Source of the DNA: Hyphomonadaceae bacterium
GTDB lineage: Bacteria > Pseudomonadota > Alphaproteobacteria > Caulobacterales > Hyphomonadaceae
NCBI GenBank assembly: GCA_028285145.1
Contig: JANQQC010000053.1
Span: forward strand, 26,526 to 90,525
DNA: 64,000 nucleotides
Reading direction: 5' to 3'
Part shown: in pieces, positions 10,338 through 19,385 of the stretch
Layout: every line of letters starts with the position of its first letter
How positions within the stretch are numbered: position 1 is the stretch's first letter
Position numbers and translations under genes: made by a program
The notes under the pieces: generated by a model
The model's input: only the letters and a program-made list of their open reading frames with translations
Told to the model about the DNA's origin: nothing
Databases searched by the model: none

Positions 10338-11065
10338 GGCGTCGAGGCAGGCGTCCCGGCGAAGTTCGAGGCGCAAAGGCGAATCTCGACGTCTATCGGG
10401 GGTTTCGTCGCCAGCGTTCCGCAGGCCCCAGCAAAATCGCCTTGTTTCGCACCGAAAGTCTGCGAAAGATCTGCATCATCGAGGCGAGCATCACGGAAGC
10501 TTGCTGCGCTGATGTCGGCCGTACCGAACACGGCGGATGTCAGGTTCGCGCCGTTGAACACGGCACCGGACAGGCGCGCGCCATCCATATTCGTTCTAAT
10601 GAGATTGGCGCTGGAAAAGTCAGCGCTGGTGGCCCGCACATTGGTCAAAACCGCGTCTTCAAAGCTTGCGCCAACGAACACACCGCTGCTCATGCGCGCA
10701 TTGATCAGTTGGGCGCGCGCGAAAACCGCCCCTGACGCCTTCGTCTGGATGAGTTTTGCTTCACTGAGATCGGCCCCGGTGAAGTTCGCACGCTCAAGAT
10801 TGGCCCAACTGACGTCGGTTCTACGCGCGATGACGCCAACAAACTGCGCATTTGTTGCATTTACGCTTTGCATGACGGCGTCTGTGAGAGTCGCATCAGG
10901 ATAGTTCGCGTTGCGAAAATCCACCGATGCCATCTGGTGCCCGGTCAGGTTGCAGCCGGTGCATGAGCCGGAATAGGAGGGCTGAAGCTCGATTCGCTGC
11001 GCCACCGCTGGCATTGCGACGGCGAGACAGGCGATGAACGCCAGGAGCCAGCGGTTGCTTAACAT
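10334..11065 (-). CDS. Secreted pentapeptide-repeat protein
   Basis: The protein has 243 residues and a clear N-terminal signal peptide (hydrophobic [12 protein letters not shown], cleavage near AVAQ). The mature part, about residues 45-215, is built of five-residue A(D/N)LXX-like repeats such as [13 protein letters not shown] and GARLSGAVF, which fold as a right-handed quadrilateral beta-helix. A CxxC (GSCTGC) lies just after the signal peptide, and two more cysteines near the C-terminus could form disulphides. Most pentapeptide proteins are cytoplasmic, so export stands out. No enzyme motif is visible and the function is unknown. The stop overlaps the aspS stop. Confidence 0.85.
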   Translation of the reverse strand: MLSNRWLLAFIACLAVAMPAVAQRIELQPSYSGSCTGCNLTGHQMASVDFRNANYPDATLTDAVMQSVNATNAQFVGVIARRTDVSWANLERANFTGADLSEAKLIQTKASGAVFARAQLINARMSSGVFVGASFEDAVLTNVRATSADFSSANLIRTNMDGARLSGAVFNGANLTSAVFGTADISAASFRDARLDDADLSQTFGAKQGDFAGACGTLATKPPIDVEIRLCASNFAGTPASTP

Positions 11066-11249
11066 GCGCTAAATTTATCCGTCTGCGTCCTAACCCATAA
11101 CTGAAAAAGCCGTAAGGCGCGTGACCGTGACGGACTCCGCGTCATTTCAGCAACACTGTCGCAGCGTAACCACAATTCTAACGTGTCCGGCAGGCCTTTC
11201 CATCGTGTGAATCAATAGCAATTCTTGGTTAACGCCTGCTAAGCGCAAT

Positions 11250-11267
11250 CCGCCCGATTGGGGGCGG
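11250..11267 (+). other. GC-rich stem-loop in the leader of the cpa operon
   Basis: CCGCCC and GGGCGG form a perfect 6-bp stem around a 6-base loop, followed by GCGTTTC. It lies about 70 bases upstream of cpaB. It could be a weak terminator or a leader structure. The T run is only three bases, so termination is uncertain. Confidence 0.35.
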
Positions 11268-11338
11268 GCGTTTCAGCGCCCCTTATTGGCTCGCTGTTAT
11301 CCATACCCTTCCACGTTTCTCAGCTGGAAGGGCATTTC

Positions 11339-12235
11339 ATGCGTATCACCCCAGTTGTCAGCCTCGGTCTCTCCGTTGTGCTCGGCATTGCTGCCGTCTT
11401 TATTGGCCGCGGTTGGTTGGTCGGTAGTTCTGATACAGAGGCACCGCCCGCCCAGGTCGCCCAAGTCGAATTGGTTGAGGTGCTTGTGGCCCGAACCGAT
11501 CTCGAAATGGGCGAGATTGTTGATGCCAGCACCGTCAAAGTGGCTGAATGGCCATCCAGCCACCTTCCCAAGGGTGTTCTGAAAAGCACGTCCGACCTTG
11601 CACGGCTGTTTGATGGTGAAGCCTTTGCAAATGGCCTGATCATTGCGGGCGAGCCGATTCTGCAGGCCAAACTGTCCGTTGAACCGCCACGGCTGATGCT
11701 GTCAGCCGGCATTGAGCCTGGACGACGCGCCGTTTCGATCCGCGTAACCGATATCACTGGCGTATCCGGCTTCGTCCTTCCGGGCGATCGTGTGGATATC
11801 AACCTCCTGCAAACCGAGGAGCGGCTCGAGAAGCAGGTGCGTGTGGACCGTCTGGATGCGGCCCCGACGATTCATCCGGTGCTGTCCAATGTACTGGTTC
11901 TCGGGGTCGATCAGGCCTTTTCGCAGACCATGGAGGGCGCTGCACCCTCCAGAGCGATGACCTTCGAGGTCACGCCGGAGCAAGCACGTATCCTTGCCGC
12001 TGCCGGGCGTCTCGGCGAACTCACTTTGGCGCTCATTGGTCAGGAAGAGGCTGAGCTTGCGCCAGCGGAGGCTGTTGTCGAAACCAAGCCGGTCGTCACA
12101 GCGCCTGTCCGCCGGACCTATACACCGCGCCGCACGACGCGCCCGGTTTCCCGGTCATCGGCCAAGATTCGCATCATCCACGGCGCGTCCGAGCAGGAAG
12201 TCGATACGCCCGTTGCTCCGAAGGAGACCTCGTAA
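11339..12235 (+). CDS. cpaB: Flp/Tad pilus assembly protein CpaB (RcpC)
   Basis: This 298-residue protein has an N-terminal membrane helix (about 5-25) and a periplasmic SAF-like domain beginning at VEVLVARTDLEMGEIV, typical of CpaB/RcpC. It is thought to support the outer-membrane secretin of the Tad system in the periplasm. The ATG at 11339 is preceded by GGAAGGG at 11326-11332. A longer reading from 11258 lacks a ribosome site and the family start. The C-terminal tail is basic and proline/threonine-rich (TYTPRRTTRPVS). Its TAA overlaps the ATG of cpaC, and it is the first gene of the operon. Confidence 0.92.
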   Translation: MRITPVVSLGLSVVLGIAAVFIGRGWLVGSSDTEAPPAQVAQVELVEVLVARTDLEMGEIVDASTVKVAEWPSSHLPKGVLKSTSDLARLFDGEAFANGLIIAGEPILQAKLSVEPPRLMLSAGIEPGRRAVSIRVTDITGVSGFVLPGDRVDINLLQTEERLEKQVRVDRLDAAPTIHPVLSNVLVLGVDQAFSQTMEGAAPSRAMTFEVTPEQARILAAAGRLGELTLALIGQEEAELAPAEAVVETKPVVTAPVRRTYTPRRTTRPVSRSSAKIRIIHGASEQEVDTPVAPKETS

Positions 12236-13518
12236 TGCGCTGTCTCAAAACTATTATTGCCTCGCTGACGTTGGTTGGGCTCGCGCTTCCGGCGCAGGCC
12301 TGGACTGAACGCGCTGCCGACGTAAACGCGCCCGTTCTCGAGCTCGATCGGGGCCGTTCCACTGTTATCGAGGCCAGCGCGCGCTTCTCAACCATTGTTG
12401 TTGCCGACCCGGAAATCGCGGAGGCGATGGCGACAAGTGACCGGTCCTTCTTCCTGCGCGGCAAAGCACCTGGCCGAACAACGGTTCTGATCTATGATGC
12501 TGCCGGCACAATTCAGGAACTCATTGATGTTGAAGTGTCGCTTGGCCTCGATGCACTGAGGTCTGATCTCGCCAATCTGTTGCCGGGCGAAGACCTTGAT
12601 GTCTTTGCCGTGCATGATGGGATTTTCATCGACGGCAAGACAACAACAGCAGAAGCCGCAGATCTCGCCATGCAGCTTGCTGAACGTCATGTTCCGGGCG
12701 GCGTCGCGAGCGGCCTGTCTGTCGGTTCCAGTCAGCAGGTGATGCTGGAAGTGCGCTTCGTGGAGGCCTCGCGTCAGGCGGTTCGCGAAATCGGCTTTGG
12801 GACCACGATCGATGCGAATGATTTTGTTCTGGCCAGTCAGGGAGGGACGATCTCCGGTGCTGCACAAGCTGTTGCGGCCTTCACGAATGTTGGCACCGAG
12901 AACATCGACATCACGCTGAGCGCGCTGGAGGACAAAGGGGTTCTCCGCACGCTTGCCAAACCGAACCTTGTGGCCCTGTCGGGCGACACGGCGAGTTTCC
13001 TCGCGGGTGGTGAATTTCCAGTGCCGGTCGGGCAGGGCGATGGTCAGATCGCGATTGAATTCCGTCAGTTCGGGGTGAGCCTTGAGTTCACGCCGACCGT
13101 GCTCGGGGACGGGCTGGTGAACCTTCGGGTACGCCCGGAAGTGAGTTCGCTCGACACGGCCAATTCCGTGCGGGCCGAAGGGTTTGAAATCCCGGCCTTC
13201 AGCGTGCGCCGCGCTGACACGACGATCGAGTTGCGCGACGGGCAGGCTTTTGCTGTCGCCGGGCTGTTGCAGAACAGCTACGCGAACGACATTGCACAGA
13301 CGCCATGGATCGGAAATCTCCCGGTCATCGGTGCGCTGTTCTCCTCGCGCCGTTACCAGCGCCGTGAGACCGAACTCGTGATCATCATCACGCCGCGTCT
13401 CGTTCAGCCAGCCCCGTCTCCTTACGATCTCTCGACGCCGCATGACGCGTTCGACGAACCGACTGAGGCCGAACTGTTCCTCGAAAGCAAAACTATGAGG
13501 TTCCCAGATGACCGCTAA
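12235..13518 (+). CDS. cpaC: Flp/Tad pilus secretin CpaC (RcpA)
   Basis: This 427-residue outer-membrane secretin forms the exit pore for the Tad pilus. A signal peptide (cleavage near PAQA-WTE) is followed by an N-terminal domain with the family pattern LELDRGRSTVIEA and VVADPEIAEAM, then a BON-like segment. The C-terminal secretin domain runs from about 165 to 395, with VMLEVRFVEASRQAVREIG, LSGDTASFLAGGEFPVPV and ETELVIIITPRLVQP. Its size fits short CpaC proteins. The start overlaps the cpaB stop by one base and the end overlaps the small lipoprotein by 11 bases. Confidence 0.94.
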   Translation: MRCLKTIIASLTLVGLALPAQAWTERAADVNAPVLELDRGRSTVIEASARFSTIVVADPEIAEAMATSDRSFFLRGKAPGRTTVLIYDAAGTIQELIDVEVSLGLDALRSDLANLLPGEDLDVFAVHDGIFIDGKTTTAEAADLAMQLAERHVPGGVASGLSVGSSQQVMLEVRFVEASRQAVREIGFGTTIDANDFVLASQGGTISGAAQAVAAFTNVGTENIDITLSALEDKGVLRTLAKPNLVALSGDTASFLAGGEFPVPVGQGDGQIAIEFRQFGVSLEFTPTVLGDGLVNLRVRPEVSSLDTANSVRAEGFEIPAFSVRRADTTIELRDGQAFAVAGLLQNSYANDIAQTPWIGNLPVIGALFSSRRYQRRETELVIIITPRLVQPAPSPYDLSTPHDAFDEPTEAELFLESKTMRFPDDR

Positions 13519-13774
13519 ACGCACTTCCTTCACGCTGGCGTTCTGCCTCGCCCTGTTCAACCTGACCGCCTGCGCGACGCCAGAGCACAGGGACGCTTTT
13601 GTCCTCGGCGCGGCGACGGAGGCGAATATCGCCGCCCATGCCGAACGGTCGCCTGACCTTCCAAACAATGCTGCCGTCAATGGCGAGTCGGGTTCGCGCG
13701 CGGCTGAAGCCGTGCGTCGGCTCCGCGATGCCGGGCCAATGAAGCCGTCCGGAACGGCCACGACAGGCGGGTAG
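13508..13774 (+). CDS. Small Tad-locus lipoprotein, CpaD-position (mini-CpaD)
   Basis: This 88-residue protein has a lipoprotein signal peptide; the lipobox LTAC places Cys22 as the acylated residue. The mature part is only about 66 residues, rich in Ala, Asn and charged residues, with a short AAEAVRRLRDA helix. It occupies the place of cpaD (usually about 200 residues) between cpaC and cpaE. Its ANIAAHAERS segment is reminiscent of the N-A-A region of CpaD proteins, but homology cannot be confirmed by eye. A role as secretin pilotin or stabiliser is inferred from position and lipidation. Confidence 0.75.
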   Translation: MTAKRTSFTLAFCLALFNLTACATPEHRDAFVLGAATEANIAAHAERSPDLPNNAAVNGESGSRAAEAVRRLRDAGPMKPSGTATTGG

Positions 13775-13782
13775 GAGCAAGC

Positions 13783-14991
13783 ATGTCCGAAGCTATAGCC
13801 ATAAACACGCCCGATCCTGCGCCGTCTGGCACACGCGGGAGCCTGCCAGCGGTGTCGGTCTTTGCCACACCTGAACGCGTGGCAGCGCTGATTGCCATTC
13901 AGCCAGCGGCAAAAGACTTGTCCGACATGCCGGCTCCGTCGGCAGCGATCGCCGCGAACGGGATCGTCATCGTCGAGACGAGCCATGAAGAGTGTGGGCC
14001 ATTTCTCGAGTTCCTCGCCTCCAACCGGCCCCAGACGGCCACGATCGTTGTAGGTGACGATCTGCCCGCCAACGCCGTGCGTGCGCTGCTCCAACTGGAC
14101 GTGTCGGATGTCATCTCGTCCCGTGCCAGCGCGGAAGACCTCATCAAACGCGCTCAGAATCTGAACGATCAACTGAAAGCCAGTGATGGGACGACCACCA
14201 GCTGCTGGGCGTTCATCGGCGCGGTCGGCGGCTCGGGCGTGACAACAATCGCGATTGAGTCGGCGTTCGCCATTGCCCGCCGTCCTGAGAAACCGTCTGT
14301 TTGTCTGGTCGACCTGAACCTGACGGACGGTATGGCGGCAGCATATCTGGATGGGCAGCGCCGGCTCGATCTTGCTGCTGTTTGTCGCGCGCCGGAACGC
14401 CTGGACGCCGATGTTTTCGAGGCTCTGTCCTGGAAACACCCGCTCGGCGTGACGCTTGTCAGCGCACCGAGAGATCCCGATGCCGAGGATGCCGCGACCA
14501 ATGACGGTGTGCTCGCCATTCTAGACACGGCCTGCTCGCTCTATGACCATGTCTTTCTCGACCTGCCACGCCATCGCCAGCCATGGACACAAGCGGTTCT
14601 GACGGCTTCCGATGAAGTTATGGTTGTCAGTGAACTGACAATACCGAGTCTTCATGCCGCGGCCGACACCGCTGGCTATGTGGACCGGTTGCGTGATGGC
14701 GGTGAAGAAACGCGGATCGTCCTGAACCGGATGATCAATGACAAACGCAACCGTCATGCGATTTCCATCGACAAGGCGGAGCGCGCCATTGGCCGGAACA
14801 TCAATGCCACGGTTTCTTCCGACTGGGATGCGGCGCGTTCGGCAGTCAATCTCGGCAAGCCCGTTGCCGATGTCATGGACAAGAGTGCGCTCGTGAAAGA
14901 CGTCGTCACTTTCGTGGACATCTTTGCACCGATCAAGACGGCCGCGACCGCTGGTGAGGGTAAGTCGAAATCCAAACTGTGGAGTTGGTGA
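13783..14991 (+). CDS. cpaE: Tad pilus localisation ATPase-like protein CpaE (TadZ), atypical Walker A
   Basis: The 402-residue protein has a receiver-like N-terminal domain (about 20-130) and a ParA/MinD-type domain (about 140-390). It is expected at the cell pole, where it positions the Tad machinery. The P-loop reads GAVGGSGVTT (146-155), so both lysines of the usual KGGVGKTT are replaced and normal ATP hydrolysis is doubtful. VCLVDLNLTDGMAAAYL and HVFLDLPRHRQPW keep the later switch-like aspartates. TadZ proteins are known for deviant P-loops. The TGA overlaps the ATG of cpaF (TGATG). Confidence 0.9.
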   Translation: MSEAIAINTPDPAPSGTRGSLPAVSVFATPERVAALIAIQPAAKDLSDMPAPSAAIAANGIVIVETSHEECGPFLEFLASNRPQTATIVVGDDLPANAVRALLQLDVSDVISSRASAEDLIKRAQNLNDQLKASDGTTTSCWAFIGAVGGSGVTTIAIESAFAIARRPEKPSVCLVDLNLTDGMAAAYLDGQRRLDLAAVCRAPERLDADVFEALSWKHPLGVTLVSAPRDPDAEDAATNDGVLAILDTACSLYDHVFLDLPRHRQPWTQAVLTASDEVMVVSELTIPSLHAAADTAGYVDRLRDGGEETRIVLNRMINDKRNRHAISIDKAERAIGRNINATVSSDWDAARSAVNLGKPVADVMDKSALVKDVVTFVDIFAPIKTAATAGEGKSKSKLWSW

Positions 14992-16397
14992 TGGGTCGCT
15001 TTTCACGTCAGTCATCTGCAGCTCCTGCCGTCGAGCCGGTTGAAGTACCGCTTGCCGAAGAGAAACTCCCCGAGCCGGAGAAGACGCCTGTCGCGACGCC
15101 AGCGCCGCCACCGATGGCGAGTGAAAGCAATGATCTGCTCGACGCAAAGCTCCGCGTGCATGCGCGGCTCATTGATGAGCTCGATCTCAGCATGCTTGAC
15201 CAGGTCGACGATGGCGAAGTCCAGCGTCAGATCCGGGACATTGTTTCTGAGCTGATCAAAGAAGACAATCTCGCGCTTTCCGCCGCCGAGCGCGATGCTT
15301 TCGCCGATGCGGTGTTCGACGAAATGACGGGTCTGGGTCCAATCGAGCCGCTGCTAAGCGACGAGTCGATTGCGGACATTCTTATCAACGGAGCCCATCA
15401 GGTTTATGTTGAGCGCCACGGCGAGCTAGAATTGGCCCCCGTCAAGTTTGCCGACAACGACCATTTGCTGCGCATCGTGAACCGCATCGTGTCTGCTGTT
15501 GGCCGGCGTGTGGATGAAAGCCAGCCGCTGGTCGATGCGCGGCTGCTTGATGGTTCTCGTGTGAACGCGGCCATCTCACCCATCGCGATTGACGGCCCGC
15601 TGGTCTCGATCCGGAAGTTCTCCAAAAAGCCGCTGACTTTCGAGAAGCTGATTGAGTTTGGTGCGATCCCGCGCATCGCTGCGGACTTCCTGCTTGGAGC
15701 CGTGAAGTGCCGCGCCTCGACCATCATCTCAGGTGGAACCGGGTCAGGTAAGACGACGCTGCTGAACGCTTTGTCGGCTGCTATCAGCGAGAAAGAACGT
15801 CTTATCACCATTGAGGATGCCGCTGAACTCCAGCTGCAACAGCCCCATGTTGCGCGTATGGAAACGCGCCCGCCAAACATTGAAGGCAAGGGCGAGATCC
15901 GCCAGCGCGAACTGGTCAAGAACGCCCTGCGGATGCGCCCGGACCGTGTGATCCTCGGCGAGGTCCGCTCTGAAGAAGCCTTCGACATGCTTCAAGCCAT
16001 GAACACCGGTCATGAAGGATCGATGGCAACGATTCACGCCAACAATCCGCGCGATGCCGTGACGCGGCTTGAGCAGATGGTGGCGATGGGTGGTATGTCC
16101 TTCTCCGAGGAGTCCATCCGTCACCAGATCGCCAATGCCGTAAACATCGTAGTGCAGGCCTCCCGCCTGTCTGATGGTTCGCGCCGTGTGACCAGCATCG
16201 CCGAGATCACCGGCATGGAAGGCTCGGTCGTCCAACTGCAGGAGATCTACAAGTTCGAACGCTCTCACACCGATGATGAGGGCAAGGTCCATGGCGAGTT
16301 TCGCGCGACAGGGCTGCGCCCGAAATTCCTCGATGAGATGAACACGCGCGGCGTCTTTCTCCCTGAAGACGCTTTTGATCCGACGAAGGCGCTCTGA
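14991..16397 (+). CDS. cpaF: Tad pilus secretion ATPase CpaF (TadA)
   Basis: This 468-residue hexameric ATPase of the type II/IV secretion family powers pilus polymerisation and retraction at the inner-membrane base. After a Pro/Glu-rich N-terminus (about 10-45) comes an all-alpha N domain. The core carries Walker A SGGTGSGKTT (residues 247-256), and its Walker B/Asp box is RPDRVILGEVRSEEAFDML. The His box ATIHANNPRDA follows. The length matches CpaF (about 470). The ATG overlaps the cpaE TGA and the stop overlaps the tadB ATG, so translation is tightly coupled. Confidence 0.97.
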   Translation: MGRFSRQSSAAPAVEPVEVPLAEEKLPEPEKTPVATPAPPPMASESNDLLDAKLRVHARLIDELDLSMLDQVDDGEVQRQIRDIVSELIKEDNLALSAAERDAFADAVFDEMTGLGPIEPLLSDESIADILINGAHQVYVERHGELELAPVKFADNDHLLRIVNRIVSAVGRRVDESQPLVDARLLDGSRVNAAISPIAIDGPLVSIRKFSKKPLTFEKLIEFGAIPRIAADFLLGAVKCRASTIISGGTGSGKTTLLNALSAAISEKERLITIEDAAELQLQQPHVARMETRPPNIEGKGEIRQRELVKNALRMRPDRVILGEVRSEEAFDMLQAMNTGHEGSMATIHANNPRDAVTRLEQMVAMGGMSFSEESIRHQIANAVNIVVQASRLSDGSRRVTSIAEITGMEGSVVQLQEIYKFERSHTDDEGKVHGEFRATGLRPKFLDEMNTRGVFLPEDAFDPTKAL

Positions 16398-17374
16398 TGC
16401 TGCCTGAGGTCAGTTCTGCCAGCCCGGTGCCGATCATTGTATCGGTCATGTTCTTCGCCGCCATCTTCCTGATGGTGCAGGCGGCACTCGGCCTGTTTCA
16501 GCAGGCCAAGCGCGAGCATGTCATGAACCGCCGGTTGCGGGTGAAAGAGCAGTCGGCCACCACAGATGAATTGATGGTCGAGCTGCGCAAGCAACGCGCT
16601 CTTGATGAGGACGGCAATTTCATTCTGCCTGTCACCTGGTTCAATCAGCTGGTGACGCGGTCAGGCCTGGTTTTTCAGCCCGCGCTCTGGGCTGGCATGG
16701 CGGTTGCGGCTGCCATCATCGTTACCCTCGGGATCGGGATACGCTTCGACGCGTGGCTCATTGGAGTTCTCGCGGGCATCGTCGTGCTGCTCGGCGGTCC
16801 GGTCTTCATCCTGAACCACATGGGAAACCGGCGTTGCAAGAAGCTGTCAGAGCAACTGCCTGATGCTCTTCAGATCGTCACCCGAAGTCTTGAAGCGGGG
16901 CATCCTGTACCGACCGCCATCGCGCTCGTTGCGCGGGAGATGCCCGATCCGATCGGGACCGAGTTCGGCATGGCGGCCGATGAGATCTCGTATGGCTTCT
17001 CGCTGGCAAACGCGATCCAGCGCCTCGCCATGCGGTCTGCCGACCCGGACATGGAGCTGTTCGCCGCCACTGTCCGTTTGCAGGAAAAGACCGGGGGCAA
17101 TCTCTGCGAACTGCTGAAGTCCAACGGGGAGACGGTGCGCGAGCGTCAGACGCTTCGTCTGAAGGTGAAAGCGGCGTCCGCCGAAGGGCGCGCCTCTGCG
17201 ATGATCCTGACCTCCGCACCGTTCATTGTAGGCTTTGGGGTCCATTTTATTCAGCCCGACTTTTACGGTTATGTGCTGCATGAGCGCGGCTTCCACTACG
17301 CAATGGCCGGGCTCGGCGTTTGGCTCCTCATTGGCAATGTGATCATGCGTAACATGATCAACTTCAAGTTCTAG
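16397..17374 (+). CDS. tadB: Tad pilus inner-membrane platform protein TadB
   Basis: This 325-residue membrane protein of the GspF/T2SSF family has one N-terminal helix (about 12-35), a helix pair near 92-140 and a C-terminal helix pair. The conserved cytoplasmic F domain begins at KKLSEQLPDALQIVTRSLEAGHPV and continues through MELFAATVRLQEKTGGNLCELL. With TadC it forms the inner-membrane platform on which CpaF works. Its ATG overlaps the cpaF stop, and tadC begins eight bases after it. Confidence 0.95.
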   Translation: MLPEVSSASPVPIIVSVMFFAAIFLMVQAALGLFQQAKREHVMNRRLRVKEQSATTDELMVELRKQRALDEDGNFILPVTWFNQLVTRSGLVFQPALWAGMAVAAAIIVTLGIGIRFDAWLIGVLAGIVVLLGGPVFILNHMGNRRCKKLSEQLPDALQIVTRSLEAGHPVPTAIALVAREMPDPIGTEFGMAADEISYGFSLANAIQRLAMRSADPDMELFAATVRLQEKTGGNLCELLKSNGETVRERQTLRLKVKAASAEGRASAMILTSAPFIVGFGVHFIQPDFYGYVLHERGFHYAMAGLGVWLLIGNVIMRNMINFKF

Positions 17375-17382
17375 GAGCGAGA

Positions 17383-18327
17383 ATGCCTGTGTCTCCTGAA
17401 CTCATGATGATCGGCCTTGGTGCGCTCGCCGTCCTTGCGGCGTTCCCGGGTGTGCTGACTATGGTACGTGGTGCCAGTGAAGCGCATCGGCTCGACGATC
17501 GCCTTGAGCGGTCGAGCGAAAAGCCCGTCATGGCCAAGCCGTCGACCCCCCGCGGCGAGGGATGGATGGCTCAGGCGCTGTCATCCTTTGGCAAGCGGTC
17601 GGCCCCCGGTGATGCGGAGGAGGTCGGGGCGGCCAGAAGCAAGCTCATGCAGGCCGGCTTTCCCCACAAGAATGCCGCGTCCTGGTATTACGCGGCGCGC
17701 TTCATTTGTGTCGTGGTGCCGCAAGTCGTTTTGCTCATCGCCCTGCCATACATTCAGAAGATGGATCTCCCCGGCTACACGCCGATCCTTGTGTCCATGT
17801 TTCTGGCAGTCGGCGGGCTTGCTCTGCCGGGGATCTATGTCGACCGGAAGATCGAAGCGCGGCGGCTGGCCTGCTCGGCTGGCTTCCCTGACATGATGGA
17901 CCTTCTTGTCGCCTGCGTTGAGGCGGGCTTGAGTCTTGATGCGGCGGTCAGCCGGGTCGCTGAAGAGCTTGAGACACGCCACGCTGTGCTGGCTGAGAAC
18001 CTCCACAAGATTTCGCTCGAGTTGCGGGCAGGACGTAGCCGGCGGGCAGCCTGGCGCAGTTTTGCCGACCGGATCGGTTTGGAGGAAGCGGGCGCGCTCG
18101 CGACCATGCTGCGCCAGTCGGAAGAAATGGGGACGAGCCTTGGCCACACTCTGCGGATCTTCTCGCGGGATATGCGCCGGCGGCGAATTCTGATCGCGGA
18201 AGAAAAGGCGATGGCGTTGCCAGCCAAGATGACGGTGCCGCTGATCGTTTTCGTGTTTCCGGTTCTGCTTGGCGTACTGATCCTGCCAGCGGTCTTCCGC
18301 TTCCAGACGGTCTTCGCAGCGACTTAA
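17383..18327 (+). CDS. tadC: Tad pilus inner-membrane platform protein TadC
   Basis: This is a 314-residue paralogue of TadB with an N-terminal helix, a central hydrophobic pair (about 105-155) and a C-terminal hairpin near 280-310. The F-domain signature is ACSAGFPDMMDLLVACVEAGLS, later EEAGALATMLRQSEEMGTSLG. It partners TadB in the pilus platform. It is the last gene of the run. No tadD TPR gene, pseudopilin tadE/F/G, flp pilin or cpaA peptidase follows; convergent pheA begins 18 bases after its stop. Confidence 0.95.
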   Translation: MPVSPELMMIGLGALAVLAAFPGVLTMVRGASEAHRLDDRLERSSEKPVMAKPSTPRGEGWMAQALSSFGKRSAPGDAEEVGAARSKLMQAGFPHKNAASWYYAARFICVVVPQVVLLIALPYIQKMDLPGYTPILVSMFLAVGGLALPGIYVDRKIEARRLACSAGFPDMMDLLVACVEAGLSLDAAVSRVAEELETRHAVLAENLHKISLELRAGRSRRAAWRSFADRIGLEEAGALATMLRQSEEMGTSLGHTLRIFSRDMRRRRILIAEEKAMALPAKMTVPLIVFVFPVLLGVLILPAVFRFQTVFAAT

Positions 18328-18345
18328 GAAGCGGGCACTGCGGGC

Positions 18346-19200
18346 TTATTGCGGGCTGTTTGTTCGCGCGCCGCGCTCCGGTGCGGCCGGGAAGACGCCG
18401 AGTATCCGATGTGAGTTTGAGAAGAATCCAAGCTCTTCAAGGGCAAGCTGTACGTGCCGCTCGTCCGGATGACCGTCGATTTCGGCGTAAAACTGCGTGG
18501 CGGTGAAGGAGCCGCCGACCATGTAGCTCTCAAGCTTGGTCATGTTCACGCCATTGGTTGCGAACCCGCCCATCGCCTTGTAGAGCGCGGCCGGGATGTT
18601 GCGAACCTGGAAGAGAAACGCGGTGACCATGCGCTGATCGCCGGGGTCCGTATCCAGCGGCTCGCGTGCCATCAGGACAAAACGGGTTGTGTTGTGTTCG
18701 GCGTCTTCAATGTCTCGCGCCAGAATATCGAGATCGTAGACCTCAGCGGCGAGAGTCGGCGCGATCGCGGCGGCACTACCGTCTCCGCGCTCGGATACCA
18801 TGCGGGCAGCACCGGCCGTATCGGCAGCGGTGCGGGGCGTTATGCCGTGCTTCCCGAGAAACCCGCGACACTGCCCCAAGGCCATGACGTGAGAGTAGGC
18901 GCGGTCAATATCTTCGAGTTTGACACCCTTGTTTGCCATTAATTGAAACCGGATGGGCTGGAACATCTCGCCGACAATGTGGAGTTTCGAAGTGGGCAGC
19001 AGGTGGTAGATGTCACCGACGCGGCCCGCGATCGAGTTCTCGACCGGGATCATGGCAAGTTCAGCGTCACCCGAATCGACCGCTGCGAAAACCTCCTCGA
19101 ATGTCCGGCAAGCAACCGGTTCCATGTTGGGACGGTGTTCGACACAGGCGATGTGGGAATTGGAGCCGGGCTCCCCCTGATAGGCGATTTTGTCTGTCAT
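18346..19200 (-). CDS. pheA: Prephenate dehydratase
   Basis: This enzyme converts prephenate to phenylpyruvate in phenylalanine synthesis. The 284-residue protein starts with the substrate-binding lobe IAYQGEPGSNSH, has MIPVENSIAGRV near residue 70 and the catalytic TRF motif in NTTRFVLM. A C-terminal ACT domain (about 190-275) binds phenylalanine for feedback; its usual ESRP is LESYM here. There is no chorismate mutase domain. ATG 19200 gives the usual family N-terminus; ATG 19230 is an alternative, and neither has a good ribosome site. Divergent from the cytochrome gene. Confidence 0.93.
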   Translation of the reverse strand: MTDKIAYQGEPGSNSHIACVEHRPNMEPVACRTFEEVFAAVDSGDAELAMIPVENSIAGRVGDIYHLLPTSKLHIVGEMFQPIRFQLMANKGVKLEDIDRAYSHVMALGQCRGFLGKHGITPRTAADTAGAARMVSERGDGSAAAIAPTLAAEVYDLDILARDIEDAEHNTTRFVLMAREPLDTDPGDQRMVTAFLFQVRNIPAALYKAMGGFATNGVNMTKLESYMVGGSFTATQFYAEIDGHPDERHVQLALEELGFFSNSHRILGVFPAAPERGARTNSPQ

Positions 19201-19385
19201 GGCGGGTTCTGGTGCCTTTTTGGGGGGCATAGGGCAATAGTTTTCAGCTGATCCGACCCATTTACGCATGCGTCGGTTCGCCGCGAGAAAAGCACGCGCG
19301 AGCGCGAATAGCGGGCTTTATATTGCCGAGCAGTAAAACGCGTGCCACAAGGCGCGCCAATTAGCTGGAATGAGGAATAGGCTCC

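Noticed and set aside
11226..11242. CtrA box upstream of cpaB (TTAACGCCTGCTAAG)
   Set aside because: Only the first half-site fits; the second half needs a six-base spacer and mismatches, so it does not meet the consensus.
12388..14439. 683-codon open frame antisense to cpaC and cpaE
   Set aside because: It lies wholly opposite genes with clear family motifs, has no recognisable domain and reflects GC-rich codon bias.
18328..18345. Terminator between tadC and pheA
   Set aside because: The gap is 18 bases with no stem followed by T residues.
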